A stretch of DNA of 64,000 nt from Arthrobacter sp. TPD3018 (lineage in GTDB: Bacteria > Pseudomonadota > Alphaproteobacteria > Sphingomonadales > Sphingomonadaceae). Positions 17,117-26,093 of this stretch are shown piece after piece. Each line of letters starts with the position of its first letter. The stretch's first letter is position 1. The stretch is from positions 62,001-126,000 of the forward strand of contig QDFQ01000008.1 of the NCBI GenBank assembly GCA_003075315.1, given 5' to 3'. A model generated the notes under the pieces. The model did no database searches, was not told the DNA's origin, and saw only the letters and a program-made list of their open reading frames with translations. The position numbers and the translations under genes are program-made.

Positions 17117-17581
17117 TCAGCGATACTCGTCTTCGTCGACGTCCAGCTCGCGCACCCCGCGCTGCCGGCGGGCGCGGTCGACGAGTTTGCGGATGCCTTC
17201 GCGGCGTTCGCGGGCGGCGGGGATGTCGCGCAGGACGAATTGCATGTTCTGCGTCGTGCGGTCCGACGACGTGATGGTGATCGTGCCGATATCGGCGATC
17301 TGGTTGATGACCGAGAAATCGACGCGCACGTCCTTGATGCGGTAGAGTTCGATTTCGTCGATCGATTTCATGATGAGGCCGCGCTTCACGATCAGCCGCT
17401 GGTCGGTGATTTCGTACGCGGCGGCCATGTTCTGCAGCCAGCGTATGGCGATGATGACGAGGCCCACGCCGATCGCGCAGCTGAGGATCGTCAGCCAGCC
17501 GGTGAAGCTGCCGAGCAGCCAGCGATTGGTGCTCGAGCGGAAGCTGTCGACGGCGCGTTCGGCGCTATAGGATCCCACCAT
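17117..17581 (-). CDS. PH-domain membrane protein (YdbS/bPH2-like)
   Basis: A 154-residue protein with one or two hydrophobic helices (about 24-47) followed by a bacterial PH domain: AAAYEITDQRLIVKRGLIM and EIELYRIKDVRVDFSVINQI are the usual strands. The C-terminus is basic then acidic (RELDVDEDEYR). ATG at 17581 is chosen because AGGG lies 8 nt upstream; the GTG at 17602 has its purine tract too close. Function unknown; such proteins are thought to organise membrane complexes. Confidence 0.82.
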   Translation of the reverse strand: MVGSYSAERAVDSFRSSTNRWLLGSFTGWLTILSCAIGVGLVIIAIRWLQNMAAAYEITDQRLIVKRGLIMKSIDEIELYRIKDVRVDFSVINQIADIGTITITSSDRTTQNMQFVLRDIPAARERREGIRKLVDRARRQRGVRELDVDEDEYR

Positions 17582-17612
17582 GGCGACGACCCTATCGGGC
17601 ACGCCTCACCTG

Positions 17613-18995
17613 TCAATCTGGGGTCTGCCGATCGCGGGCGACGCCGCAGGCGGCTAGGTGCGCGTCGACCTCGGCCAGCAACGCGTCAAGCTCCGCCTGC
17701 GAGCCGGCTTCGGCGCGGAGCGTCAGCATGTCCTGCGTGTTCGAGGCGCGCAGCAACCACCAGCCCGCGGGCGTCGTGACGCGGACGCCGTCGATCGCCA
17801 CGACGGGCGTGCCCGTCGCCTCGACCCGCGCGCGCACCGCATCGATCACCCCGGCCTTGCGCGCCGGATCGACCGCGAAGCGCAGGTCGGGCGTGCTGAC
17901 GAAGGGCGGCATCGCATCGTGCAGCTGTGTGAGCGACCGGCCCGCGCGATGTACCGCGCCGATCAGCTGTACCGCGGCGTACAGCGCGTCGTCGAAGCCG
18001 TACCAGTCGTGGCCGAAGAAGATGTGGCCCGACAATTCGCCCGCGATCGGCGCGGCGTGGGCGAGCATCGCCTCCTTCATCGGGCTATGGCCGGTCGCGC
18101 CCATCACCGCGGTGCCGCCCAATTCGGCGATACGATCGAAGACGTACGCCGAGGATTTGACGTCGGCGACGACGGTAGCGCCGGGACAGGCGGCCAGCAC
18201 AGGCTCGATCAGCAGGCCGAGCAGCTGGTCGCCCCACAGCACGCGGCCCTTGCCGTCGACCGCGCCGATCCGGTCGCCGTCGCCGTCGAAGGCGATGCCG
18301 AAGTCGAGGCCTTTGCCCAGCACCAGCGCCTTGAGGTCGGCGAGATTGGCTTCCTCGGTCGGGTCGGGATGGTGATTGGGGAAGCGGCCGTCGACGATGG
18401 TGTGGAGCAGGTGATGCTCGCCGGGCAGCTGCGCGACGAGCCGCTCCACCGCGGGGCCCGCGGCGCCGTTGCCGCAATCCCAGCCGATGCGGAACGCACC
18501 GCCGGCATAGCCCGCGAGCAGGCGCGCGACGTAAGCGGGCAGGACGTCGTGGTGGGTGACGCTGCCGGTGCCCTCGCTCCATGCCCCGGTCGCGGCGAGG
18601 CGGGCGAGATCGACCACGTCGGCGCCGTAGAAGGAGCGGTGGCCGAGCACCATCTTGAAGCCATTGTCGTCGCGCGGATTGTGGCTGCCCGTCACATGGA
18701 TGCCGGCGTCCAGGCCCAGCGTCGCTTCGGCGAAATACAGCATCGGCGTGGGGCCGAGGCCGATGCGGACGACGTCCACGCCGCCCGCGACGAGGCCGGC
18801 GACCAGCGCGGTTTCGAGGTCGGGCGAGGACAGGCGTCCGTCGCGCCCCACCGCCACGCGTGTGCCGCCCGCGGTGCGGATGCGGGTGGCGAAGCTGCGG
18901 CCGATCGCGGTCGCGTCGGCGGGGGCGAGATTGCGCCCGACGGTGCCGCGAATGTCATATTCCCGCAGGATCGCGGGCGAGAGGACGTGACTCAT
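17613..18995 (-). CDS. Phosphomannomutase/phosphoglucomutase
   Basis: Converts mannose-6-P or glucose-6-P to the 1-phosphate for exopolysaccharide and LPS sugar synthesis. The phosphoserine loop is GIHVTGSHNPRDDNG (about 98-112), the metal loop is FDGDGDRIGAV (near 238), the sugar-binding loop is GELSGHIFF (near 318), and the phosphate-binding end is RASNTQDMLTLRAE. The 460 residues match AlgC/ManB enzymes. It overlaps the J-domain gene in an ATGA. galE at 48.9 kb could use the glucose-1-P derived UDP-sugars. Confidence 0.92.
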   Translation of the reverse strand: MSHVLSPAILREYDIRGTVGRNLAPADATAIGRSFATRIRTAGGTRVAVGRDGRLSSPDLETALVAGLVAGGVDVVRIGLGPTPMLYFAEATLGLDAGIHVTGSHNPRDDNGFKMVLGHRSFYGADVVDLARLAATGAWSEGTGSVTHHDVLPAYVARLLAGYAGGAFRIGWDCGNGAAGPAVERLVAQLPGEHHLLHTIVDGRFPNHHPDPTEEANLADLKALVLGKGLDFGIAFDGDGDRIGAVDGKGRVLWGDQLLGLLIEPVLAACPGATVVADVKSSAYVFDRIAELGGTAVMGATGHSPMKEAMLAHAAPIAGELSGHIFFGHDWYGFDDALYAAVQLIGAVHRAGRSLTQLHDAMPPFVSTPDLRFAVDPARKAGVIDAVRARVEATGTPVVAIDGVRVTTPAGWWLLRASNTQDMLTLRAEAGSQAELDALLAEVDAHLAACGVARDRQTPD

Positions 18996-19255
18996 GCGGG
19001 GCGGCGCAGGCCCTCGATCAGCAGGTCACGCGCCGCATTGATCTCGCGCGTCGCCGATTCCGATCCGCCGCGATCGGGGTGGAATTCGGCGAGCAGGCGG
19101 CGGTGCGCGGCGCGAATCTCTGCCTCGTCCGCCTCTGCCGCGACGCCCAGGATACGGCGCGCGCGCTGCTGCGGGCTGACCGCGGTGCGCTTCGGCTTGC
19201 GCCCTAGATAGTGCCATGCGAGCCAGATCAGCCCGATGACGATCAGCCATTTCAT
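18992..19255 (-). CDS. Membrane-anchored mini J-domain protein
   Basis: An 87-residue protein: one N-terminal helix (MKWLIVIGLIWLAWHYLG) and a J-domain of about 60 residues containing the essential HPD (LLAEFHPDRGGS). The Gly-Phe and zinc-finger regions of DnaJ are absent. It is coupled by ATGA overlaps both to mipZ upstream and to the phosphohexomutase gene downstream. It probably recruits an Hsp70 to the membrane; the partner is not identified, though an Hsp70-like ATPase lies at 3.0 kb. Confidence 0.88.
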   Translation of the reverse strand: MKWLIVIGLIWLAWHYLGRKPKRTAVSPQQRARRILGVAAEADEAEIRAAHRRLLAEFHPDRGGSESATREINAARDLLIEGLRRPA

Positions 19256-20085
19256 GCGGCGATATCGGGCGTCGGCTCGGCGGCCTGGGAATCGGACGGC
19301 TGAGAGTCGGAGGGCTGGGCGGGTTCGGGCAGTTGCAGCGCCGCCATCATCTCGCGCAATTCCTGCCGCGAGGCGACATGGCCCAGGCCCATCGCGCCGA
19401 ACTCCTTGGCGTCGATCATGGTGAGGCCGGTGGGGAACAGCTCGCGATAGATGACGCGCTCGCCCAGGCCCGGAATGATGCGGAAGCCGACGCGCTTCGA
19501 CAGCTGGGTCAGCGCATCCGACACGCGGCGCATGTTGCGCGCCTCGATATGCTGCAGGCGGTTGCGCAGCACGACCCAGTCGATCTGCGTCCCATCGGCG
19601 CGGGCACGCTGCTTGCGCGCGTCCCAGATCAGCTCCGAATAGAAGCTGGGTTTGGTGACGTTGAAGGTTTCGGGATCGACCTGGCCGATCAGGTCGAAAT
19701 CGACGAAGCTGTCGTTCATCGGCGTGACCAGCGTGTTCGACAGCGCCGCCGCGGTGCGTGCGAAATAATCGTCGCGACCGGGAGTGTCGACGATCAGGAA
19801 GTCGGCGCCTTCGGACAGGCGATGCCACTTTTCCTCGAACACGTCCTCGTTCGTGCCGTCATGCGTGTCGTGGACGGGCATGGGCAGCGCGCTGCCCTTG
19901 CGCTGCATCGTGGCGGCGCGATTGTCGAGGTAGCGGCCGACGGTGCGCTGGCGGTGATCGAGGTCGAAACAGGCGACCTTCGCGCCTTTCGCGGCGAGCG
20001 CGATGGCGACGTGGACCGCCGTCGTCGACTTGCCGGTGCCGCCCTTTTCATTGGCGAAGACGATGACATGAGGCCCTGCGGGCAC
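19252..20085 (-). CDS. mipZ: Division-plane positioning ATPase MipZ (ParA family)
   Basis: ParA/MinD-type ATPase that in Caulobacter forms a gradient from the pole-bound ParB and blocks FtsZ assembly away from midcell. The deviant Walker A is NEKGGTGKSTTAVHVAIAL (about 13-31), the next switch is CFDLDHRQRTVGRYLDNR, and Walker B is FLIVDTPGRDD (about 95-105). The GTG start is taken because no ATG lies in frame before the P-loop. The tail has a doubled QPSDS motif and is likely disordered. The first gene of the mipZ-J-domain-pgm unit. Confidence 0.93.
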   Translation of the reverse strand: MPAGPHVIVFANEKGGTGKSTTAVHVAIALAAKGAKVACFDLDHRQRTVGRYLDNRAATMQRKGSALPMPVHDTHDGTNEDVFEEKWHRLSEGADFLIVDTPGRDDYFARTAAALSNTLVTPMNDSFVDFDLIGQVDPETFNVTKPSFYSELIWDARKQRARADGTQIDWVVLRNRLQHIEARNMRRVSDALTQLSKRVGFRIIPGLGERVIYRELFPTGLTMIDAKEFGAMGLGHVASRQELREMMAALQLPEPAQPSDSQPSDSQAAEPTPDIAA

Positions 20086-20173
20086 GGCTTTTTCCCCAAA
20101 TCCATTCTTCCGGGTTGCCCGGTTGCTGCCCTCTTCATAGAAGCCGCGCGCTCATTGTTCGAGGGGGTAAACG

Positions 20174-21019
20174 GTGCAGACAGTTCGAGACCTGGCCGGC
20201 TTGCGCGACGCGGTCGCCGCATTCCGCGCCGAAGGGGCGACCATCGCGCTGGTGCCGACGATGGGTGCGCTGCACGCGGGCCATATGGCGCTGATCGAAG
20301 CGGCGCGGCGCCCGGGCACGAAGGTGATCGCGTCGATCTTCGTCAATCCCAAGCAATTCGGCCCGAACGAAGACCTCGCCCGCTATCCCCGGCGCGAGGC
20401 AGCGGATGCGCGGCTGCTTGCCGAACACGGCTGCGATCTGCTGTGGGCGCCGCCGGTCGAGGTGATGTACCCCGAAGGCTTTGCGACCAACGTCAGCGTC
20501 ACGGGCGTCAGCGAAGGGCTGGATGGCGCGGCGCGGCCGGGGCATTTCGATGGCGTCGCGACCGTCGTCACCAAGCTGTTCAACCAGACGCGCGCCGACA
20601 CTGCCTATTTCGGCGAGAAGGATTTCCAGCAGCTCGCCGTGATCCGCCGCTTCGTCGCGGACCTCGACATGGCCATCGAGATCGTCGGCGTGCCGACGCA
20701 GCGGGACGATGACGGCCTCGCGCTGTCGTCGCGCAACATCTACCTCGACGAGGAACAGCGGGCGAAGGCGGTCGCACTGCCGCGGGCGCTCGGTGTCGCG
20801 GCGCGCAGCATCGCGCGCGGCGACGATCCCGAAGGCGCGCTGGCCGAGGCGCGCGGCGCGCTGGTCGCGGCGGGGTTCGAGGTGGATTATGTCGCGCTGG
20901 CCGATGCCGAAACGCTGGCCGAATCGCCGGCGGCGGACCGGCCGCGGCGGCTGCTCGCGGCGGCGCGGATGGGGAGCACGCGGCTGATCGACAATGTGGC
21001 GGTCGAGGCAACGCCCTGA
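20174..21019 (+). CDS. panC: Pantoate--beta-alanine ligase
   Basis: Last step of pantothenate synthesis: ATP-dependent condensation of pantoate with beta-alanine. The HIGH-like motif is VPTMGALHAGHMALIEAA (about 28-45), then IFVNPKQFGPNEDLARYPR, FGEKDFQQLAVIRRF and the KMSKS-like RDDDGLALSSRN (about 177-188). Length 281 is standard. GTG start at 20174 has GAGGGGGT about 5 nt upstream. Divergent from mipZ; other pan genes are not in the window. Confidence 0.95.
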   Translation: MQTVRDLAGLRDAVAAFRAEGATIALVPTMGALHAGHMALIEAARRPGTKVIASIFVNPKQFGPNEDLARYPRREAADARLLAEHGCDLLWAPPVEVMYPEGFATNVSVTGVSEGLDGAARPGHFDGVATVVTKLFNQTRADTAYFGEKDFQQLAVIRRFVADLDMAIEIVGVPTQRDDDGLALSSRNIYLDEEQRAKAVALPRALGVAARSIARGDDPEGALAEARGALVAAGFEVDYVALADAETLAESPAADRPRRLLAAARMGSTRLIDNVAVEATP

Positions 21020-21039
21020 CGAACATGGTATTTTCCGCG

Positions 21040-21047
21040 TTAACCAT
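21040..21047 (+). promoter_or_regulatory. CtrA-like half site upstream of the Sel1-like gene
   Basis: TTAACCAT, the half-site form bound by CtrA in alphaproteobacteria, lies 52 bp before the Sel1-like gene. An identical octamer precedes flgI at 62483. No full TTAA-N7-TTAA pair is present, so this is suggestive only. Confidence 0.35.
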
Positions 21048-21098
21048 TTCGTAGCGGTCGACGCGCCATGGTGGCCCCATGAAAAATAGGGGCGATCC

Positions 21099-21395
21099 AT
21101 GGCTAACAGTCTCAAGAGTGCGCAGTTTCTCCTAGAAAGCCGGATCGCCGACGCGATGCGCGGCCGGCCCGAGGCGTTGTTCGACCTCGGCGTGTGCTAT
21201 CAGACCGGGACCGCGGGGGCGGGGATCGATCTGATCGAAGCGCACAAATGGTTCAATCTGGCCGCCGTGGCGGGCCTTGCCGACGCCGCCGATGCGCGCG
21301 CCGACGTGGCCGAGGACATGACGGCGCGCGAGATCGCCGAAGCGCAGCGCCAAGCGCGCGCGTGGCTGATGATGACGCAGCGCCGGGCAGCGTAG
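21099..21395 (+). CDS. Small Sel1-like repeat protein
   Basis: A 98-residue cytoplasmic helical protein. The segment AMRGRPEALFDLGVCYQTGT followed by GIDLIEAHKWFNLAAVAGLADAA fits about one and a half Sel1/TPR-like repeats. No signal peptide. Good upstream region with a possible CtrA half site suggests cell-cycle control, which is inference. Partner unknown. Confidence 0.75.
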   Translation: MANSLKSAQFLLESRIADAMRGRPEALFDLGVCYQTGTAGAGIDLIEAHKWFNLAAVAGLADAADARADVAEDMTAREIAEAQRQARAWLMMTQRRAA

Positions 21396-21430
21396 GCGAC
21401 GTTCTCTCCGTCGCGGACGGTCCTCTCCAT

Positions 21431-21534
21431 CGTCATCCCGGCGTACGCCGGGATCCATGGACACGCCGCCGCCGAAGGTTCGGGCACCAGAGCCGTCCCG
21501 CCACCCTGGATCCCGGCGTCCGCCGGGATGACGA
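21431..21534. repeat. Palindromic intergenic repeat, family 4
   Basis: Arms CGTCATCCCGGCGTACGCCG and CCCGGCGTCCGCCGGGATGACG-type closing arm around a central GGATCCATGG. A second copy lies at 57030. It is directly followed by a family 1 copy. Confidence 0.85.
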
Positions 21535-21562
21535 GGGGGGCGTGCCGTTCCCATCCCACTAC

Positions 21563-21658
21563 CGTCATTCCCGCGCAGGCGGGAATCCAGAACTTCTGGC
21601 CTTTCGGCAAGAGACGCAGCGGCAGCGCGTCTGGAGTCCCACCTTCGCGGGAATGACG
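21563..21658. repeat. Palindromic intergenic repeat, family 1
   Basis: Second family 1 copy, arms CGTCATTCCCGCGCAGGCGG and CGCGGGAATGACG, immediately downstream of the topA stop. With the neighbouring family 4 copy it forms a tandem pair of different palindromes filling the gap between convergent genes. Confidence 0.85.
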
Positions 21659-21668
21659 AACGTGTGGA

Positions 21669-24242
21669 TCAGTCCGCCTTCTTCTTCGCCGGCGCCTTTT
21701 TCGCGGCCGGCTTCTTGGCGGCCGCATCCTTGGCTGCCGGCTTCTTCGCCGCGGCCTTTTTGGCCGGTGCCTTCTTCTTTTTCGCCGGCGCCGCGGCCGC
21801 GCGGGCGTCGATCAGCGAGGCGGCTTCCTCCAGCGTCAACGCCTCGGGCGTGATCGACTTGGGCAGCGTCGCGTTCGTCTCGCCGTCGGTAACATAGGGG
21901 CCGTAGCGCCCTTCCATCAACTTGATCTCCGCCTCGGTGCGCGGGTGCTTGCCGAGCTCCTTGAGCGGCGCGCGTGCGGCCCCGCGGGCGGGACGGCCAC
22001 CACCGGCCGCCGCTTCGGCGAGCTTGACCACCGCGGCGTTCATCCCCGTTTCGAACACGTCGGCGGTCGATTGCAGCCGTGCGTACTTGCCGCCGTGCGC
22101 CAGATAGGGGCCATAGCGGCCGATCGAGGCGGTGATCGGCTCGCCCGTCTCCGGGTGATTGCCGATCGTGCGCGGCAGGCTGAGCAGCTTCAACGCCCAT
22201 TCCAGGTCGAGCTCGCCCGGCAGATCCTTGGGGATCGAGGCGCGCTTGGCGTCCTTGCCTTCGCCCAGCTGGATGTACGGCCCGAACCGCCCCGACTTGC
22301 GCTCGACTTCCAGGCCCGTGACGGGGTCCTTGCCCAGGCCCTCAGGGCCGCTGTCCTCACCCGCCTCGGCGCCGGCCTGCGCGAAGCGGCGGGTGTATTT
22401 GCACTCCGGATAGTTGGAGCAGGCGATGAACGCGCCGAACCGGCCGCCGCGCAGCGCGAGCTTGCCCGCCTCGCACTTCGGGCACAGGCGCGGGTCGCTG
22501 CCGTCCGCCTTGTCGGGGAACAGATAGGGCGCGAGGAACTGGTCGAGCTCCGCGGTGATCGCCGAGGGCTGCTGCTCCATCACCTCGCTGGTGCGCGGCT
22601 TGAAGTCGCGCCAAAAGGCTTCCAGCACCGCCTGCCATTGCGCGCGGCCGCCGGACACGTCGTCCAGCTCTTCCTCCAGCTCGGCGGTGTAATCGAAGCC
22701 GACGTACTTTTCGAAGAAACGTTCGAGGAACGCGGTGACGAGCCGTCCCGATTCCTCGGCGAAGAAGCGGTTCTTCTCGACGCGGACGTAGTTGCGGTCC
22801 TTCAGCGTCTTGATGATCGAGGCATAGGTCGACGGGCGACCGATGCCGAGTTCTTCCATCCGCTTGACGAGGCTCGCTTCCGAGAAGCGCGGCGGCGGCT
22901 GGGTGAAATGCTGCTCGGCGAGCACGTCCTTCTTCGCAGGCGCATCGCCGTCGCGCAGGCGTGGCAGACGGCGCGCCTCTTCATCCTGGCTGTCGTCCTG
23001 GCCTTCCTCGTACAGCGCGAGGAAGCCGGGGAAGAGCACGACCTGGCCGGTCGCGCGCAGCACGTTGCGCCCGGTGCCGTCCGCCATCTCGACGGTGGTG
23101 CGCTCCATGCGTGCCGAGGCCATCTGGCTGGCGAGCGCGCGTTTCCAAATGAGGTCGTACAGACGCGCATGGTCGCCGCCGCCGACGCGGTCCTTGCTGA
23201 AATCGGTGGGGCGGATCGCCTCGTGCGCTTCCTGCGCGTTCTTCGCCTTGGTCTGGTACTGGCGCGGGGAATCGGGGACATAGCCGCCGTCGTAGCGGTC
23301 GGCGATCGCCTTGCGCGCTGCCGAAATGGCGCTGCCGTCCATCTGCACGCCGTCGGTCCGCATATAGGTGATCGCGCCATCCTCGTAGAGGCCCTGCGCG
23401 ATCCGCATCGTGTGGTCCGCCGAGAAGCCCAGCTTGCGCGCCGCCTCCTGCTGCAATGTCGAGGTGGTGAAGGGCGGCGGCGGGTTGCGCGTCGCCGGCT
23501 TGGTCTCGACCGACTGGACCGAGAAGCGCCCCGCCTCGACCGCGGCCTTCGCCTTCTGCGCGTCGCCTTCGTTGCCGATCGACAGGCGGTCGAGCTTCTT
23601 GCCGTCCCACTGGACCAGGCGCGCGGTGAACGGCGTGCCGTCCTGCTCCATGCTGGCGGTGACCGACCAATATTCCTGCGCGCGGAACGCCTCGATCTCG
23701 CGTTCGCGGTCGACGATCAGGCGCAGCGCGACCGACTGGACGCGGCCCGCCGACTTGGCGCCGGGCAGCTTGCGCCACAGCACCGGCGACAGCGTGAAGC
23801 CGACGAGATAGTCGAGCGCGCGCCGGGCGCGATAGGCGTCGATCAGGTCGGTATCGAGCTCACGCGGGTTCTGCATGGCGGTCGTCACCGCCGCCTTGGT
23901 GATCGCGTTGAAGGTAACGCGCTGCACGTCCTTGGGCAGCGCCTTGCGACCCTTCAGCACCTCCTGCACGTGCCAGCTGATCGCCTCGCCCTCGCGATCA
24001 GGGTCGGTCGCCAGGATCAGGCGGTCGGCGGTCTTCGACAGATCGGCGATGGCTTTGAGCTGCTTCGTCTTGTCGGCGTAATTCTCCCACTCCATCGCGA
24101 AGCCCTCGTCGGGGTTCACCGACCCGTCCTTCGCCGGCAGATCGCGGACGTGGCCGTAGGAGGCGAGCACCCGGTAATCCGAGCCGAGGTATTTTTCGAT
24201 GGTCTTCGCTTTGGCGGGCGATTCGACGATGACGAGCTGCAT
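21669..24242 (-). CDS. topA: DNA topoisomerase I
   Basis: Type IA topoisomerase that relaxes negative supercoils. ATG at 24242 starts the TOPRIM domain at once (MQLVIVESPAKAKTIEKYLG), with the DxDxE-type motif in LATDPDREGEAISWH. The catalytic Tyr (near 293) lies in DGAITYMRTDGVQMD. A four-Cys zinc ribbon (CPKCEAGKLALR, CSNYPECKYT) is followed by several topo C-terminal repeats (GRFGPYIQLG, GRYGPYLAHG, GRYGPYVTDG) and a tail of about 40 residues made of Lys-Ala-Pro repeats like histone H1. Length 857. The longer open frame upstream is not coding. Confidence 0.96.
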   Translation of the reverse strand: MQLVIVESPAKAKTIEKYLGSDYRVLASYGHVRDLPAKDGSVNPDEGFAMEWENYADKTKQLKAIADLSKTADRLILATDPDREGEAISWHVQEVLKGRKALPKDVQRVTFNAITKAAVTTAMQNPRELDTDLIDAYRARRALDYLVGFTLSPVLWRKLPGAKSAGRVQSVALRLIVDREREIEAFRAQEYWSVTASMEQDGTPFTARLVQWDGKKLDRLSIGNEGDAQKAKAAVEAGRFSVQSVETKPATRNPPPPFTTSTLQQEAARKLGFSADHTMRIAQGLYEDGAITYMRTDGVQMDGSAISAARKAIADRYDGGYVPDSPRQYQTKAKNAQEAHEAIRPTDFSKDRVGGGDHARLYDLIWKRALASQMASARMERTTVEMADGTGRNVLRATGQVVLFPGFLALYEEGQDDSQDEEARRLPRLRDGDAPAKKDVLAEQHFTQPPPRFSEASLVKRMEELGIGRPSTYASIIKTLKDRNYVRVEKNRFFAEESGRLVTAFLERFFEKYVGFDYTAELEEELDDVSGGRAQWQAVLEAFWRDFKPRTSEVMEQQPSAITAELDQFLAPYLFPDKADGSDPRLCPKCEAGKLALRGGRFGAFIACSNYPECKYTRRFAQAGAEAGEDSGPEGLGKDPVTGLEVERKSGRFGPYIQLGEGKDAKRASIPKDLPGELDLEWALKLLSLPRTIGNHPETGEPITASIGRYGPYLAHGGKYARLQSTADVFETGMNAAVVKLAEAAAGGGRPARGAARAPLKELGKHPRTEAEIKLMEGRYGPYVTDGETNATLPKSITPEALTLEEAASLIDARAAAAPAKKKKAPAKKAAAKKPAAKDAAAKKPAAKKAPAKKKAD

Positions 24243-24352
24243 GGCGGCGATTACGGTCCTTACGTGTACGCGCGAGGGTGGAAAGCCGCCGGGGCGACTG
24301 TCAACAGGGGGATGACACCGATGTGGGGATCGACGGGCGTCGAGGACAAGTC

Positions 24353-25015
24353 GTGAGCGATACGGGTATGAGCAGTGCGGGCGTCGACCATCGCCGCGCG
24401 CACCGGGCGCGCGTGCAGCTCGAACGGATGACCTTCTTTTCGGACGCGATCTTCGCGATCGCGATGACGCTGCTGGTGGTCGAGGTGAAGTTGCCCGCAC
24501 TGCATCATGCGACAGGGCCGGAACTGGGGCAGGCGCTATGGGCGCTGCTGCCCAATTATGTCGGCTTCCTCGTCAGCTTTCTGGTGCTGGGGCGGTTCTG
24601 GATCATCCATCACGACGTGATGGGGTTGCTCCGCGCCGCGACGCCGCGGCTGGTGATGGCGAACCTGATGCTGCTGCTCGGCGTCGCGTTCATGCCGTTC
24701 CCGACCGCGATCATCAGCGAATATGTGAATTTGCGCGTAGGCATCGGTTTCTACACCGGCTGGCTGATCCTGTTGGGACTGCTCAACCGCCACCTGATCC
24801 GCGTGATCGCGCGGTCGCCGGAGCTGCTCGACGACGACATCGGTGCGCATGAGATCACGCCGCTGCTGCATCGCAGCTGGATCCCCGTGATGATCGGCGT
24901 CTGCGCCTTCGCCGCTGGCATGGTGACCTGGGTCGCGGCCCTGGTGGTGCTGGTGGTGGTAAGCCCGATCATCAGCATCGTCGTCGGCCGCTGGGCGGCA
25001 CGCGCGGGCGGCTAG
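24353..25015 (+). CDS. TMEM175-family potassium channel-like protein (DUF1211)
   Basis: Six-helix membrane protein of the TMEM175/DUF1211 family, proton- or potassium-conducting channels. The signature RMTFFSDAIFAIAMTLLVVE (about residues 21-40) contains the conserved FSD motif of helix 1. GTG at 24353 is preferred because GAGGA lies 7 nt upstream; ATG at 24368 is the alternative. Only one six-helix unit is present, as in bacterial members that tetramerise. The stop codon shares a CTAG with the convergent dprA stop. Confidence 0.88.
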   Translation: MSDTGMSSAGVDHRRAHRARVQLERMTFFSDAIFAIAMTLLVVEVKLPALHHATGPELGQALWALLPNYVGFLVSFLVLGRFWIIHHDVMGLLRAATPRLVMANLMLLLGVAFMPFPTAIISEYVNLRVGIGFYTGWLILLGLLNRHLIRVIARSPELLDDDIGAHEITPLLHRSWIPVMIGVCAFAAGMVTWVAALVVLVVVSPIISIVVGRWAARAGG

Positions 25016-26091
25016 AGCGACAAGCTCACCCGTCCGCCGGCATGGCGTTCCAGCCGGCCGGCGAGTTCCAGTTCGAGCAATACGGTCTGGAGGATCGCGG
25101 GGGCGAGGCCGCTTTGGCGGATCAGTTCGTCGACGGTGACCGGCACGGGGCCGAGCAGGGCGGTCACGCGGCGGCGGTCGGTGTCGTCGGCGTCCGCGGG
25201 GGGCGGGCCGCCATAGCTGGCGGTGGGGGCGCGGACGCTGCGCGGGTCGATCGGGCGCAATTGTTCGAGGACGTCGGCGGCCGTCTGGATCAGCGTGGCG
25301 CCATCGCGGATCAGCAGGTTGCAGCCTTGCGCGCGCGGATCGAGCGGGCTGCCGGGGACGGCCATGACCTCGCGGCCCGCTTCGCCCGCGAGCCGCGCGG
25401 TGATGAGCGAGCCGGAGCGGGGCGCAGCCTCCACCACCACCGTGCCGAGCGACAGGCCGGCGATGATGCGGTTGCGCGAGGGGAAGTTGCGGGCGAGCGG
25501 CTGCGTGCCGGGCGGCTGTTCGGCGACCAGCAGCGCGCGGGCTGCGACTTCTTCCTGCACGTCGCGATTTTCGGGTGGGAAGGTGACGTCGATACCACTG
25601 GCGATGACGCCGATCGTATTCGGCATCGCTCCAACGTGCGCGGCGGTGTCGATGCCGCGGGCGAGGCCGGAGACGACGGTCGCCCCTTCGGCGGCGAGAT
25701 CGTGTGCGAGGCTGCGGGCGAAGCGGCAGGCGGCGGCCGATGCGTTGCGCGCACCGACGATCGCGACGCACAGGCGGCTGGCGAGGGTCAGGTCACCGCG
25801 GACGATCAGCGCGGGCGGCGCGGTGTCGATCTCGGCGAGCAGCGGCGGATAGTCGGCATCGTCGAGGAAGACGTAGCGCGCGCCGAGTCTGGCCGTCGCC
25901 GCCAATTCCCGCTCGACCAGTCCCGCGTCGGCGACGCGGGGCGCGGCACCGCCACCGCGCCGGGCGAGCGTCGGCAGCATGTCGAGCGCGGCTTCGGGCG
26001 TGCCGAACCGGGCGATCAACTGGCGATAGGTGACGGGGCCGACCCCCGCGGTCCGGATCAGACGAAGGCGCGCGAGATCGCGCTCGGCCAC
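25012..26091 (-). CDS. dprA: DNA processing protein DprA
   Basis: Loads RecA on incoming single-stranded DNA during natural transformation. An N-terminal SAM-like domain is followed by the Rossmann core: VAIVGARNASAAACRFARSL (GAR instead of the more usual GSR), VVSGLARGIDTAAHVGA, GVIASGIDVTFPPEN, and SRNRIIAGLS. A C-terminal winged helix (DELIRQSGLAPAILQTVLLE) completes a 359-residue protein. GTG at 26091 follows the plsY stop by 2 nt. No other competence genes are in the window. Confidence 0.93.
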   Translation of the reverse strand: MAERDLARLRLIRTAGVGPVTYRQLIARFGTPEAALDMLPTLARRGGGAAPRVADAGLVERELAATARLGARYVFLDDADYPPLLAEIDTAPPALIVRGDLTLASRLCVAIVGARNASAAACRFARSLAHDLAAEGATVVSGLARGIDTAAHVGAMPNTIGVIASGIDVTFPPENRDVQEEVAARALLVAEQPPGTQPLARNFPSRNRIIAGLSLGTVVVEAAPRSGSLITARLAGEAGREVMAVPGSPLDPRAQGCNLLIRDGATLIQTAADVLEQLRPIDPRSVRAPTASYGGPPPADADDTDRRRVTALLGPVPVTVDELIRQSGLAPAILQTVLLELELAGRLERHAGGRVSLSL

Positions 26092-26093
26092 GC

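Noticed and set aside
21945..24356. 803-codon plus-strand frame opposite topA
   Set aside because: Translation is compositionally biased and domain-free, whereas topA on the minus strand has all family motifs.
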